Shown here piece by piece: positions 1 to 12,875 of a DNA stretch of 64,000 nucleotides. The position numbers were made by a program, and so were the translations under genes. The notes under the pieces are model-generated. The model had not been told where the DNA came from. It worked only from the letters and a program-made list of their open reading frames with translations, and ran no database searches. Origin of the DNA: Bagarius yarrelli (Eukaryota; Chordata; Actinopteri; Siluriformes; Sisoridae); the NCBI GenBank assembly GCA_005784505.1, contig VCAZ01000005.1:5645001-5709000 (forward strand), in the 5' to 3' direction. Position 1 is the first letter of the stretch; each line of letters starts with the position of its first letter.

Positions 1-286
1 AATTAATGAAAAAGATTTAATCAAAAAATTTCACATTTTTATTATAATTTTTTTCATTCATTCTTGTTGACACACAAGACTCTGTTCCACCTGCCTGACC
101 TGCCACTTTTAATGACGGAATGTTATCTTTTTTCTGTTTATAGTTATTATATAATTATAGATACTATATATAATATAGTAATTACAGTCGTAACGTTGAT
201 AAAGCTTTATCTTGGAACTGGAAAGCACAGAACTTAAAACTAGCTGCCTTAAATCAGCTTCAACCTATATAATCATGTCCTTCCAG
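1..286 (+). other. piezo1: 3' part of an upstream piezo1 intron
   Basis: AT-rich sequence with no conserved coding signal. It ends in the acceptor TTCCAG at 281-286. Confidence 0.7.
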
Positions 287-505
287 GAGACTCAAACAGA
301 TGAGGAAGAGGAGGAGGAAGAAGAGGATAAAGAAGGAGGTGATGAGGAAGAGGAGGAAGAGCAGGAGGAAGAGGACAGGAAGGAGAAACAGCGCAGAGGA
401 GCAGCTCAGCTGTGTGCTCAGCTAAAAGCTTCAGCTCAACACTTTCTTCGCAACATGGGCCGAGTGCTGGCCGTCACGCTGCTGGCGCTGGCTGGTGCGA
501 GACAC

Positions 506-544
<39 letters not shown>

Positions 545-3500
545 TAAAATGCACAGAAAAGCAGCAGTACACTGCACTAATGATACACCACAGTTACTTA
601 CGGATCATGTGACGGTATGCAGCCTGACATAAATCTAAGATACTGTTATGATTAAAATTATTTCTTTTCCTCAAAAGCAGTGCATTCCAAGATATTTCTC
701 TAAAACACACCTTTATAGTTCATTATAATGGGAAAATGTTGGTTAGGGTAACACTCTATGTTGTGTTAACACTAAATGTAAATGTAATTATTTGTGTAAG
801 TAGATACATCCAAAGTCAATGTTAAGACACAAATGCTGCGAAACGTGCGGCGTGTTTGTACGAACATGTGATATTTGCCTTTAATCATGTTTTCTAAGCA
901 ACTTGTTGCTCAGCCCAATTAGCAAAGAGTTTATTGACCCGTTCATTGGGTCAGAAAATGGAGGAGAGCATTATTGTGCAAATGACGCGAAAAAAATTCA
1001 CTCACTCACTGTCTCTCTCACTCACTGTCTCTCTCACTCACTGTCTCTGTCTCACTGTCTCTGTCTCTCCTCCTTCTCTCTCACTGTCTCTTTCTCTCAC
1101 TGTCTGTCTCTCCTCTTTCTCTCTCTCACTCTCACTGTCTCTGTCTCTCCTCTCTCACACTGTCTCTGTCTCTCTTCTCTCTCACACTGTCTCTGTCTCT
1201 CTTCTTTCTCACTGTTTCTGTCTCTCTTCTTTCTCACTGTCTCTGTCTCTCCTCTTTCTCACTGTCTCTGTCTTTCCTCTCTCTCACTGTCTCTGTCTCT
1301 CCTCTTTCTCTCTCACTGTCTCTGTCTTTCCTCTTTCTCTCTCACTGTCTCTGTTGTTTCTCTCTCTCACCGTCTCTGTCTCTCTCCTCTCTCTCACTGT
1401 CTCTGTCTCTCTCCTCTCTCTCACTGTCTCTGTCTTTCCTTTCTCTCACTGTCTCTGTTTCCCTCCTGTTTGTCTCGCTGTCTCTCTCTCCTCTTTTTTC
1501 TCTCTTTTTTCCAGTTGCTCAGTTATATAAAAGAGATAAATGGAAGTCACTCTGAATAAAGGCGTCTGTCGGATGCTGTAAATGTAAACTGTTAAAGCCG
1601 TCACTAGACCCTTAGGATTTAATTCAACACAACACATTAATATAAAACATTATTATAAACATGTAAGAGTCTAGTGTCATTGCTGCTTATATAAACATTT
1701 ACTTAACACCAAACTAATCTGAGAAATCACTAAATAGCATAAGAGAAGCTGTCATTCTGATACATTGACTGTCACGCCTCCTGAAAAAGCAAACGTAATA
1801 TTGGAGTTGAAACTTCCTCTGTCGGTCGTGCTGTGCTGTACATGGAGGAAAGCTTAAACCGAGTTCTTTTTTTTTTTGCTTGAACAATCGTCCTGTTTTT
1901 TCCTCACAGGTATCACGTTGCCCTCTGCTTTCTCCTCCGTCTACTTCCTGCTCTTCATCATTGTGTGCTCTTGGTGGGCCTGCCACCTTCCCATCAGCCA
2001 CCTGGGCTTCAACGCACTGTGTGTGATGGTGGGCTTGTTCACTGCGGGCCACTTGGTGTGTCTGTACTTGTACCAGAGTACAGTGGCGCAGAGTTACCTC
2101 ACCCCGAGCAGTCTGTGGGCCAGGTACACTTTACCACCACACACTCCTCCAACCACATCAACTCTGCTCGAATTAATGAGCGCAACAACCTGACCTTATC
2201 TCCTGCACCAAACACACACACACCAGACACATTTCAACATGTTGGATTAGATTTGTGCAGTGTGTATTCTTGCACTAAATCTTTAATGAGCTGAATGACA
2301 TTAGAAATATTTTAATCGTAGGTGTTGCTATGGTGATAGCAAATGGGTAAATGTTTATCGGTGGAGTTGAATAGGATTAGGATGATATTTTATCCTCCCT
2401 AAGCCCATGCACACACCATGCTTTGCCCCGAGAGGAACACTATGACCTCACATTTAATTGATAAAAACAAGTTGTAACAGAAAAAATTGCCGCCTGCTGA
2501 TTCCATCAGTAAAAAAATTCAGCTGATCCCAAATTTAAAAAACATTCACATTGTCCATCAAGGTCTAGATTTGCTTTGTAATAAGCATACATAGCAAATT
2601 AGTTGCTTGAACCCCCAATCTCTCTATTATGGGAGGGGGTATCAAACAAATGTAGATTGCTTTAAATATAGGCTTCTGCCAAATGCTGTAAATGTGGAGG
2701 AAATTGGTAGCTCAGTGGACAACATGTTGGACCGCTGATCTGAAGATTGTGGGTTCAACTACTGGCATCACCAATCTGCCACGGTCGGGTCCATGAGCAA
2801 GACCCCCAACCCTCAACTGGATTGGATAAAATAATGATAATGAGGTACATGTGTATCGCTTTGATCAAGGGGTCTGCCAAATGGCAGAAATGTGATTTAG
2901 AGTAGGACATCCCGACCGGTCCATAAGATACTCTAATCACTAATCAACCTAATCACACCACAAAATCATTTTGTACCTAAAACAACTGATACAAATAATT
3001 TTTTCAGTATTTTGGAAATAGCCAGCGTTTACATTTACATTTATGGATTTAACTGTATTTAAACGCTCTTATCAACAGGGACTTACTGGTCTATTTTATC
3101 ATCTGGGCAACTGGGGCTTAAGACCCTTGCTCAGGGGCCCACCTGGGATGGCAGCTTGGTGGTGCCCGGGTATCGAATCCCGATCTTTTAATTAGCAGTC
3201 CAACATTTTAAACACTATCAATAATATTAATAATAATACATTTATTGTTTATAAGAACAAGACAGTACAAAAAACAGTATAAAAGAACCAAAAAAAATGA
3301 AGTTTTAAGAGATGCTTTAACACCTTTAATGATACAGCTTGTCTAATATTGTAAGAAAGAACGTTCCAGAGTTTAGGAGCATATGCAGAAAATGCCCAGT
3401 CACCCCAGAGCGTAGATATGTTGAGGGAACAGTCAGCTTAACAGTCTGCCGGTCAGAATCAGAGGAGCGGAGCTCTAGGAGTGTAAAGGTTCTGCTAGAT

Positions 3501-4627
3501 AATTAGGTGCCAAACCATGCAAGGCCTTATAAGTCAGCAAAAAATTGTTTTACATTAATATGGAGCAGAACAGGAAGCCAGCGTAGGGGTTCCAGAACTG
3601 GAATGATGTGCTCTCGGGATCTGTTCACTGTAAGGATTCTAGCTGCTGTTCTGGATACGGAAGCTACAGGTCTGTGCCCAGTCTCTGGATTTCTCCCTGT
3701 TTTCTGTTCCACTGGTCTGCGCTAAACTGGCAACCAAAACTAAAAGCGAGTCCAAATATTTGCCTGGTATAATTTATAAAACGATCTTAAACTTAATTTG
3801 ATTTGGAGGCAGAGAGATGTTCTGTAGCTGTTCTGTCCAACAGAATTCATATAATGTCAGTGTTGAGGTGTTAATGGTGGTGATGGGATGTCAGTGTTGA
3901 GGTGTTAATGGTGGTGATGGGATGTCAGTGTTGAGGTGTTAATGGTGGTGATGGGATGTCAGTGTGTGTTTAATGGTGGAGATGGCGGTGTTAATGGTGT
4001 TGATGGGATGTCAGTGTTTGTTGTTATTTCGGTGTTATGGTGAATGGTGTCAGTGCGGTGTATGTGCGATGGAATGGTCAGTGTTGAGGTGTTAATGGTG
4101 GTGATGGGATGTCAGTGTTGAGGTGTTAATGGTGGTGATGGGATGTCAGTGTTGAGGTGTTAATGGTGGTGATGGGATGTCAGTGTTTTCGGTGTAATGG
4201 TGTTGATGGGATGTCAGTGTTGAGGTGTTAATGGAGCTGATGGGATGTCAGTGTTTAGGTGTTAATGGTGGTGATGGGATGTCAGTGTTGAGGTGTTAAT
4301 GGTGCTGATGGGATGTCAGTGTTTAGGTGTTAATGGAGCTGATGGGATGTCAGTGTTGAGGTGTTAATGGAGCTGATGGGATGTCAGTGTTGAGGTGTTA
4401 ATGGAGGAGCTGATGGGATGTCAGTGTTGAGGTGTTAGCCTTTATTTTTTCCTTTTAACTACATCTGAACTAAAAATATAATATTTTACAATCTACTTCA
4501 TACATAATGCAAACTGATAACAGCACTCGCCAGAAGTGTGTGTGTGGGCATGTGTGTATGTGATGTAAATGTGATAAGTATGCGAGTGAAGAGGCAGCGT
4601 GTGATAAAATACAGAATTTTATTCCGT

Positions 4628-4667
<40 letters not shown>

Positions 4668-4782
4668 TAACAGTTTTTGCTGGAATATTCTATATCACTT
4701 ATTATCCATGGTACGAGTAAAGGAAGCAGAAATTGACAGGAAGTGAAGTTCTGTGTCTGTCAGGCATAAGGTCAAGAATTAA

Positions 4783-4822
<40 letters not shown>

Positions 4823-7493
4823 GCGTATCATTCTAATCAAAAGCATTCTATTCTTTCTATTCTTTAGGCTTTTTGGCCTTAAGGATATCATAAGCCCTTT
4901 TAATTGCTCCTCCCACTCCGATGACCTCATATTCAACACGGAGCATGATTGGCCTGTGTATGTTAATCCAGGCATCCTCCTACTTCTCTACATTGCTGTG
5001 GTAACAGTCCTGAAGATCAGCAGTCATGATTACCTAGAAAAGGTTCTTATACATTTTTTCAACTAAAACACAGCCATAATTGTACTCTCGACCTGCTGTT
5101 TATTAGTGTATGATGTGATTGGTTTTACAGAGGAAGGATGTGGGAGAGGGGGTGGAGCTTATGCCATGGGGTGCAGGCCATGTTAGCCCTAAAGATGACA
5201 CTAAGGTGGGTTTGAGAATGTACTACACCACACCCACTTTCATGAACATGTTGTACTGCCACAGTAAACGCCATCATTAGACCTTCGGTACAGATTTGCT
5301 GGGGTTTTTTTTTACAACCCTGGACCAATAGAACCGTCTTCATGTACTGTTTAATGCAGGGCTTATTGATTTCTTTAAAAAAGAGCATGTTTGCATATGG
5401 CTTTTCATTCCAACACTAATGATGTGAAAAAATTAAAAACAATATGAGAGATTTTCAGCTACATCATCTACATCTCCTCAGTGTTTCTCTAATTTACTCT
5501 GTAAAGTTAATGTACCCCAGAGGAGAAATTATTAGTTCTGAGATTCAGACAACAAAGAGAAATCAACAAGTTCCAAAACTAGTTCCATTTGAAATGCATT
5601 GTAATGGAAAGATCTACTTCACAGCCCTTTTTCTACACAAGATAATACATATAGTTTAGCGGCACACTGTCAGCATGTTCCTCAAACAGTTATTGTTTCT
5701 TCTGGAAGCTGTTAATTCATTTGGCTTCAGGAAAATGGGGGGAAATGAGCTCACACTGTAAAACTCAACACCACTTTATAGACGTCATACTATGTGTTTT
5801 AATAGGAAAAACAGTTTTATGCTTGCACCTTAGCATTAGAAATTAACATTAAGTATTTTTAAAGAGAAGTTACAATGCTAACAGCAGCAGCAGGAGAAGT
5901 TTCTGAATGGCGTGCTTACAGGTTTGTGTGTCTTAATAGCGTTACATCAGAAGTCTTGAAGTTTCCATGGCAGAGCTTGTTTCAGTAATTATTGCTGCGT
6001 TTGCTGTGTAGCTAATTTCCTTTCTGTTGTGTTTGAACTTTATGTAAATAGTTATTATAATGTTTTTTTTTTTATTACAGCAAATGTTGCTGACTGAAGG
6101 TCAAAGTCCTGGGCAGGAAACAGACACCAGTGAAGCCAAAGCCTACGACACAAATGGTTCCAGTCTACATGACCTAGGTAAACCTGTGTGTTCTCCACCA
6201 GCCCGAGACTTAGCTGTGCGTATGGGACCGAGTCTTGTGATCAGGGGTAAGGGCCTTGCTCAGGGGCTCAACAGTGGCAGCTTGGAAATTAACCCACAAG
6301 CTCCCTATCAGCAGTCCAACACCCAAACCACTTGGGGGTAAATACTGATAATTTTTGAGCTTTAATGAGCCAGTTATCCCCAGTTATGGGGGCATTTAGT
6401 CTTTATATTGTTAAAGTAAATTTAGTCTTAAGCATTGTTTGAGCGTCAATTTTAGTATTTACTGGTTTCTTATAAAGCTGGACGAGTATTATAAAACACA
6501 GCATGAAGAATCTGGCTTCATCTGACATCTCCTGCTTTTTAAATTTTCATGGATTATAGAGTATTCATACGATACACATTTTTTCCCCCCATGAGCCCCT
6601 GGAAGAGAAACGACTCGTCATATTCGGAAAATGGCAGAAAGCGGTGACACAGCGCTTTTCAAGTGCTTTAAAATAACTTTAAATATTTAAGGTAAAAACA
6701 TTCCTTTTGCTTAAATTGCTCTTGTACGGACGCAGCCTCTGATCGAAAGCTTCTGTCTCACCTCATATGTATACCCAGTGAAGCGTAAAATACTGATGGA
6801 GAGTTCCTTAGTAATTTTTTCATGACATATAATTTTGTTTATTTTTTACAAAATGTTTGCGTGATATTAGGGTAAATAACTACCAAGACATTTGTGTGTG
6901 TGTGTGTGTATGTGTGTGTGTGACAGGTCCAAGCACAGAAACTGTGCATCAACAGCAGCAGCAACAAGAAGAGAGTCCTTTACGGTTAGTGAGCAGAATG
7001 ATCATGCAGCAGAGTTACATCTGTGCGCTCATCGCCATGATGGTAACGTCATTCTCATCTTTTTATCAGCCTTCTTATTTTCTATATGTTTAATGAAACA
7101 TAAAAATGTGGATAGATTTTAATTGACGCTATTTTAATCTGTGTATAGATAAATAAAGAATCCAAGCATGTGTAATATTATTTGCTTATCTGTGTTTTAG
7201 TGTTTCTGATGGGTGTATAAATATTTATGCAGGTTTGGAGTATCACCTATCACAGCTGGTTGACATTTGTTCTGCTCTTGTGGGCGTGTCTGATCTGGAT
7301 GCTGCGAGCACGCCGTCATTTCGCCATGCTCTGCTCACCCTTCATTCTGCTCTATGGCCTCGGCCTCTGTTGCCTGCACTACGTCTGGGCCATGGACCTG
7401 GAGCCGGAACTGCCAAAGCACCTGGGCTCTATGAGCCTGAGACAGATGGGACTTGACCGAGCGCCTTATCCCTGCCTACGTCTGGGAGCCATG
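287..7493 (+). CDS. piezo1: piezo1 exons w1-w7: proximal blade (transmembrane helical units)
   Basis: Part of piezo1. Exon 287-494 opens with a long Glu-rich tract (about 25 residues, GAG/GAA codons) where human PIEZO1 has a shorter cytosolic linker, then resumes conserved sequence (GRVLAVTLLALAG). Exon 1910-2123 carries paired hydrophobic segments (SSVYFLLFIIVCSWWACH). Exons 4868-5042 to 6927-7042 encode the acidic, poorly conserved linker ending in HQQQQQQEE. Exon 7233-7493 returns to near-identity with mammals (VWSITYHSWLTFVLLLWACLIW written in part). The 75-base exon 5131-5205 and the 97-base exon 6081-6177 lie in the linker and have weak similarity to mammals. They are supported by frame closure and good splice sites only, so they are the least certain exons. 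Confidence 0.93.
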
Positions 7494-9296
7494 GTGAGAC
7501 TATTGCACCCGATTGAATCCAATGAATAGCTGTAGTGTTAAGAGTGCATTCTCCTCCACCTGCAGCTTCTCTGATGGAGTACTCTGATTCTACCCATTCC
7601 ACACAGATCACCCTGTACATCAAACCTTAAAGAGAGGGAAATTACTCAAAACGTTTTATATAGAAATGATAAATTGCCTGAAGTGATGGTTTATAAAAAT
7701 GTACTTACAAAAGCACCTACATTTTCACACACACCAAGACATTAAGATTTTATAAATATGCAAATTAGAAGCGTCCAGTTACACTGGTACACCTTATACT
7801 GAGAAACCACATTTCCATATAGGCTAGATTTGTGCTTTGGAATCTGGTCATCATTTTTATACTATGACTTATTTCTGCATGCCACAGGTATAATCATTAC
7901 TCCTAATGAGTTTCCTAATGAGTTCTGAAGCTTCCTATAAAACATTTTGCAAAATTGCACATTAAAAAAAAAACTTAGTTCAGGCTGCAGCTTCCAATAA
8001 ACTCAACTTCCTATTTTCCTCTGGGCAAAATTGACCTGTTTTTATATAAGAAATTTTATATTTAATCATTTTTTTTGAATCATTATTCTAACAATTTATA
8101 TTATTTTATATTATTTTTGTAAATGGTTGAAGTGAACATGGTGTCATCCAGAATTAGGGGATTATTTTTATATTTCCAGCTTATAAACAGTTAAATCAGG
8201 ACGACACTTGCATGGCTGACAGAATTACAGTAATTTTTTCTGATCTGTCTCAGATGTTGGGTGTGGTCAGTGTTTTAATTGAAGATCATTATTATAATGG
8301 AAACTACTTGCTGCTATGTAACCTGCTATAGCCTCGATGTATTAAAATTGCCTCTCTCATGGTCTCTTGCCCAGCTGCTGTTTACTCTGACATTCTGGCT
8401 GCTTTTACACCATTCTGTCAAAGACAAGTTTGGGAGGAAGAAGAAGCAGAGTGTTCCACTTGAGGAGGTCACCACTGGAGGTAAGCGAGGTGACTGAACT
8501 TCGCGCTACACACAGTAATGCTCACTACTATAATCACCTCATGTGTAAAAAAGGCTTTATTCTGAGACTGATGAAAAACTGATCGCCGGATGGTTTCTTA
8601 ATGCTGTGGTATATTTTGGATTCATGCTAATGGTGATTAAAATTTTGTAAGCTCCCATTTATGTGTTTGAAAATAGAAATAGAAAATAGAAAATAAACCT
8701 CTTTGTGCCCCCCTTCTTATTCTCCAGAGAGCGCAGGCCATGATGACTCCATCCTAAAGCTGCTGGGAAGAGTGGTGATGAGTCTCTATGCTAAGTATTG
8801 GATCTACGTGTGTGGAGGGATGTTCATCATGGTTAGCTTTGCCGGGAGGCTGGTGGGCTACAAGATCATCTACATGCTGCTGTTTCTGCTCTGCATGTGT
8901 CTCTACCAGGTAAAAACTGACCTCTTAAACCACGCCTCCTGATTATTGTATCAGAGTACTGAATAGGCTGCAGTGTATTCTTTTATTTGCTTCAAAATGA
9001 TCTTCTCAAAACAGCCATGTAGACATATTCGTTAATGTAAATTCCATTTAATTATAATTCACCAATAAGTTAAATAAATGAGCGTTGTTACAAGAACAGA
9101 TATTATGCCCCATTTCAAGGCTCTTTTCTACCTGCTGTACTACCAGTACTGTTTTACTACTACTCCAGCTACTAATTACACTGCTGCTACTCTTACAACC
9201 TATACTGTGGTCCCTCTTGGGGCCTTGATTAAGGCCTCAAACCCTTTTCTTGGTTGTATAAATCATCATTAATGACTAAACTTTTGTCTTTTCTTT

Positions 9297-9340
<44 letters not shown>

Positions 9341-12300
9341 CCTCTTTAGGTGTACTACTCTTTGTGGAGAAGGCTTCTAAAGCCATTTTGGTGGTTGGTG
9401 GTGGCCTATACCATGTTGGTGCTCATTGCCATCTACACTTACCAGTTTGAGGATTTCCCAGACTACTGGAAGAACTTCACTGGCTTCACAGAGGATCAGT
9501 ACGCACTTTACATTTATTTCCGTGTTTAAACGGCGGTTATTATTTACTGACACCAGTGAGACAGCTGTTCCCGGGCATGTGTTGTGTACACGACTATAAG
9601 CTGATATCACATCAATCCTTCATGCAAATGTCCTCGTGGTATTTAAAGCGTTTTAAAATGTATACTTGTGTCTGTGTCTGTGTGCAGTAGATTCTGTTTA
9701 AATATATGGGTCAATGTGTGTTATAGACACTTGACAGTGTGTTTGCCTACACAACTGACATCCCTTTGTTTGTGTCCTGCAGACTGGCGGATATCGGTCT
9801 GGAGACGTTCAAGCTGTCTGAGCTGTTCAGCAGTATTCTGATTCCTGGCTTCTTCTTGTTGGCCTGCATCCTGCAGCTGCACTACTTTCACAAGTCCTTT
9901 ATGAGGATCACAGATCTGGAGCACGTTACTCCTCTGCACAGGCACGACCCTCAGCTCTCTCTTTTCACTGACGAGCAGTGCTCTAACATACAAGTGCTAA
10001 ATTCTTATTGCCCAAAAGAGACCGATACGTCTGTGATAGCAAGTCTATGAGACCAGGAGTGGTTATGATTTAATTAAACAAATTGTCTTTACTTGTCGCT
10101 TATACTTTACAGCACAGTGAAATTATTTTTTCACATATCCCATCTTAATAAGTTGGGGGTCAGAGCGCAGGGTCAGCTATAATACAGCGCCCCGGAGCAG
10201 GAGGGGTTAAGGGTCTTGCTCAAGGACCCAACAGTGGTTGGCTTGCCAGTGGTGGGGCTTTAGATCAGCTTAGATCACTTTAGATCAGCAACTCAGCAGC
10301 TTAACCAATGAGCCGCCACTATTCAATGATTTTTAGTTTTATTAACTCATAAACTCATACTGAACTCAGTAACCTGTTATAAATAAAGGTTTGTTGTCAG
10401 GGTATTTAATTATGTTATAATTTTTTGGTAACATGAGTGTTGTGCATAACAAGTTTGGCGCTCTAACCCTAACTGTTATAAATGTATTTTGTTAAACATC
10501 CAGAAAAAGATCTGCCCTGAAGACGGAGGCAGGAGGCTTTGAGGAGGAAGATCTGAGCACAGGACTGGGAGATGAGGAGTCAGAAGATGAAGGTCAGGTG
10601 GCTAAATCGGTCTGAAAATCGGACCTACAGAATTTTATACTTTGTTAAGCTGCATGTTGATAGATTTGCCTCCTGATTTAATTTCTCTCTCAGAAATGGT
10701 GCCCAGTAAGTGGGGGCTGGTGATGGACAGGCTCATGGTGCTCTTCAGAAAGTTCAACGACATCCTCACCCACATTCAGGTTTTTCTCTGGCGTGTCCTG
10801 GAAATCCATATCTTCAAAATTGTTGCATTTTTTGTCATCTGGGTGGCGCTTGCAGAGGTCTGTAAATAACAGTTTATTAATTTGCCTATGTTTTGTTTCT
10901 GTTTACAGCATTTGGCAGACGCTGTTATCCAGAGCAACTTATATTTATCTCATTTATACAGCTGAGCAATTAGGGGTTAAGGGCCTTAATCAGGGGCCCA
11001 ACAGTGGTAACTTGGTGGGGCTGAAACGCTAATAAGCATGCTGAATTCTATGATCTGGTTAATGTTTACATTTACATTTGGAGCATTTAGCAGACGAAGC
11101 TCTTGTCCAGAGCGACGTACAAGAAGTGCTTTAAGTTACATCAAAAACATCTCAATGCTGATAATAGATCACAAAAAAAAAGGAACAAAAAAGTTTTCAA
11201 ACAAAAAAGGTGCAAACAACAAAAAACCTGTTGAATAGAGTAAGGGTGTGTTTTTTTTTTGTTGTTTGTTTTTTTTTTTTTTTTTTTTAGATGTCAAGAG
11301 CAAGGTATTTTAGAAAAAGATGGGTTTTCAAACGCCTCTTGAAGATAGCTAGTGACTTCTGCTGTTCTGATATTGATGGGAAAGTTCCACCATCTTGGTG
11401 CCAGAACAGAGAAAAGTCTTGAGGCAGACCTACCTCGTGTCCTAGGGGGTGGTGGAACAAGCCGAGCAGTGCTTGTGGATCTGAGAGAGCGTGGTGGAAT
11501 GCGTGGAGTGATAAGTGATTGTAGGTAGGAGGGTGCAGCTCCGTTTCTGGCTTTGTAGGCCAGCTGTTGGGAGCCAATGGAAGGGAGCGCAGCAGTGGAG
11601 TGGTGTGTGAAAACTTTGGTAGGTTGAAAACAACACGTGCAGCTGCATTCTGAATCATCTGCAGAGGGCGAATAGCACTCAGAGGTAGGCCAGCCAGGAG
11701 CGAGTTGCAGTAGTCTAGTTTAGAAATTACAAGAGACTGCACAAGCAACTGGGTGGCCTGAGTGGTTAAGAAAGGTCGAACCCGCCGGATGTTAGGCAGG
11801 ATAAACCTGCAGGAACGTGTTATGTTGGCAACATGTAAGGAAATGTTGAAGTCCAGCTCCAAGTCAAACACCAAATTTAATGGTTTCTATCCAAGATGGT
11901 ATTACGTTAGAGTAGAACAGCTGACAAATAATGTAAATAAATGAGTTTTAATTAAATAAAATTACGTTTTTCATAAAAATTGGAACATATAACATGGGAA
12001 AGTCTTTAAGTTAAAACTTAAGTAATTTCTGACATTTCCAATAGTTTAAAAAAAAACGAGGTGATGATAAAACATTTTATTCTAAATGCAGTGTTTGTTA
12101 ATTGCTGTAGAACAAACAGAATGAAACCTGTTGTACAGTATTTCAAAATAATTCAACTAGAATAACATGGTCCATTCATAAAAATACAATCTGAAAAATG
12201 AATATTGTATAACCCATAATTGTTTATAGAATTATTTTAGTGGATGCTCTGTGGTTAAGATGTTGGAATTCTGATTGGAAGGTCGTGGGTTTAATTCCCA

Positions 12301-12843
12301 GCACCACCAAGCTGCCACTGCTGGGCCCCTGAGCAAGGCCCTTTAACCCTTAACTGCTCAGCTGGATAACAGGAGATTTGAGATAAATGTAAGCGGCTTT
12401 GGAAAAGAGCGTCTGCTAAATGTTAGAAACTGAATTTTATAGGGGATTTAGTACAATCAACTCCTGACCGTTGTAAAGTGTGTTTACAACAGGATAAAAG
12501 TTAGAAATGCTCTATTTCACATCAATAACAGTTTAATGAGGTGTTAATACGTCTTAACACATAATCCACTCACCCACCCCCACCTTCCCTCTCTCTTTCT
12601 GGCTCTTCCTCTATGACTCTGTAGCCGTCTATGATGAACCTGGTGTTGGTAGTACTCTGGTCGTTCGCAATGCCCTTCGCCTGTTTCAGACCCATGGCCT
12701 CCTGTCTGTCCACCGTTTGGATCTGCGTCATCATCGTTTGCAAGATGCTTTACCAGCTCAGCATCGTTAAACCAGAGGAATACTCCAACAACTGTACAGT
12801 GGTGAGAAACAAGTTGCTTAATCTACTATATAGTTATTTGAAA

Positions 12844-12875
<32 letters not shown>

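Noticed and set aside
903..1559. 218- and 198-codon open frames of Ser/Leu/Cys/Val repeats
   Set aside because: They are translations of a CT-rich simple repeat inside a piezo1 intron.
4772..4975. 67-codon minus frame ending in Val/Cys repeats
   Set aside because: Antisense shadow of a piezo1 exon plus a CA repeat.
9994..9995. Alternative donor for the exon 9783-9977
   Set aside because: It would break the phase needed by exon 10504-10592.
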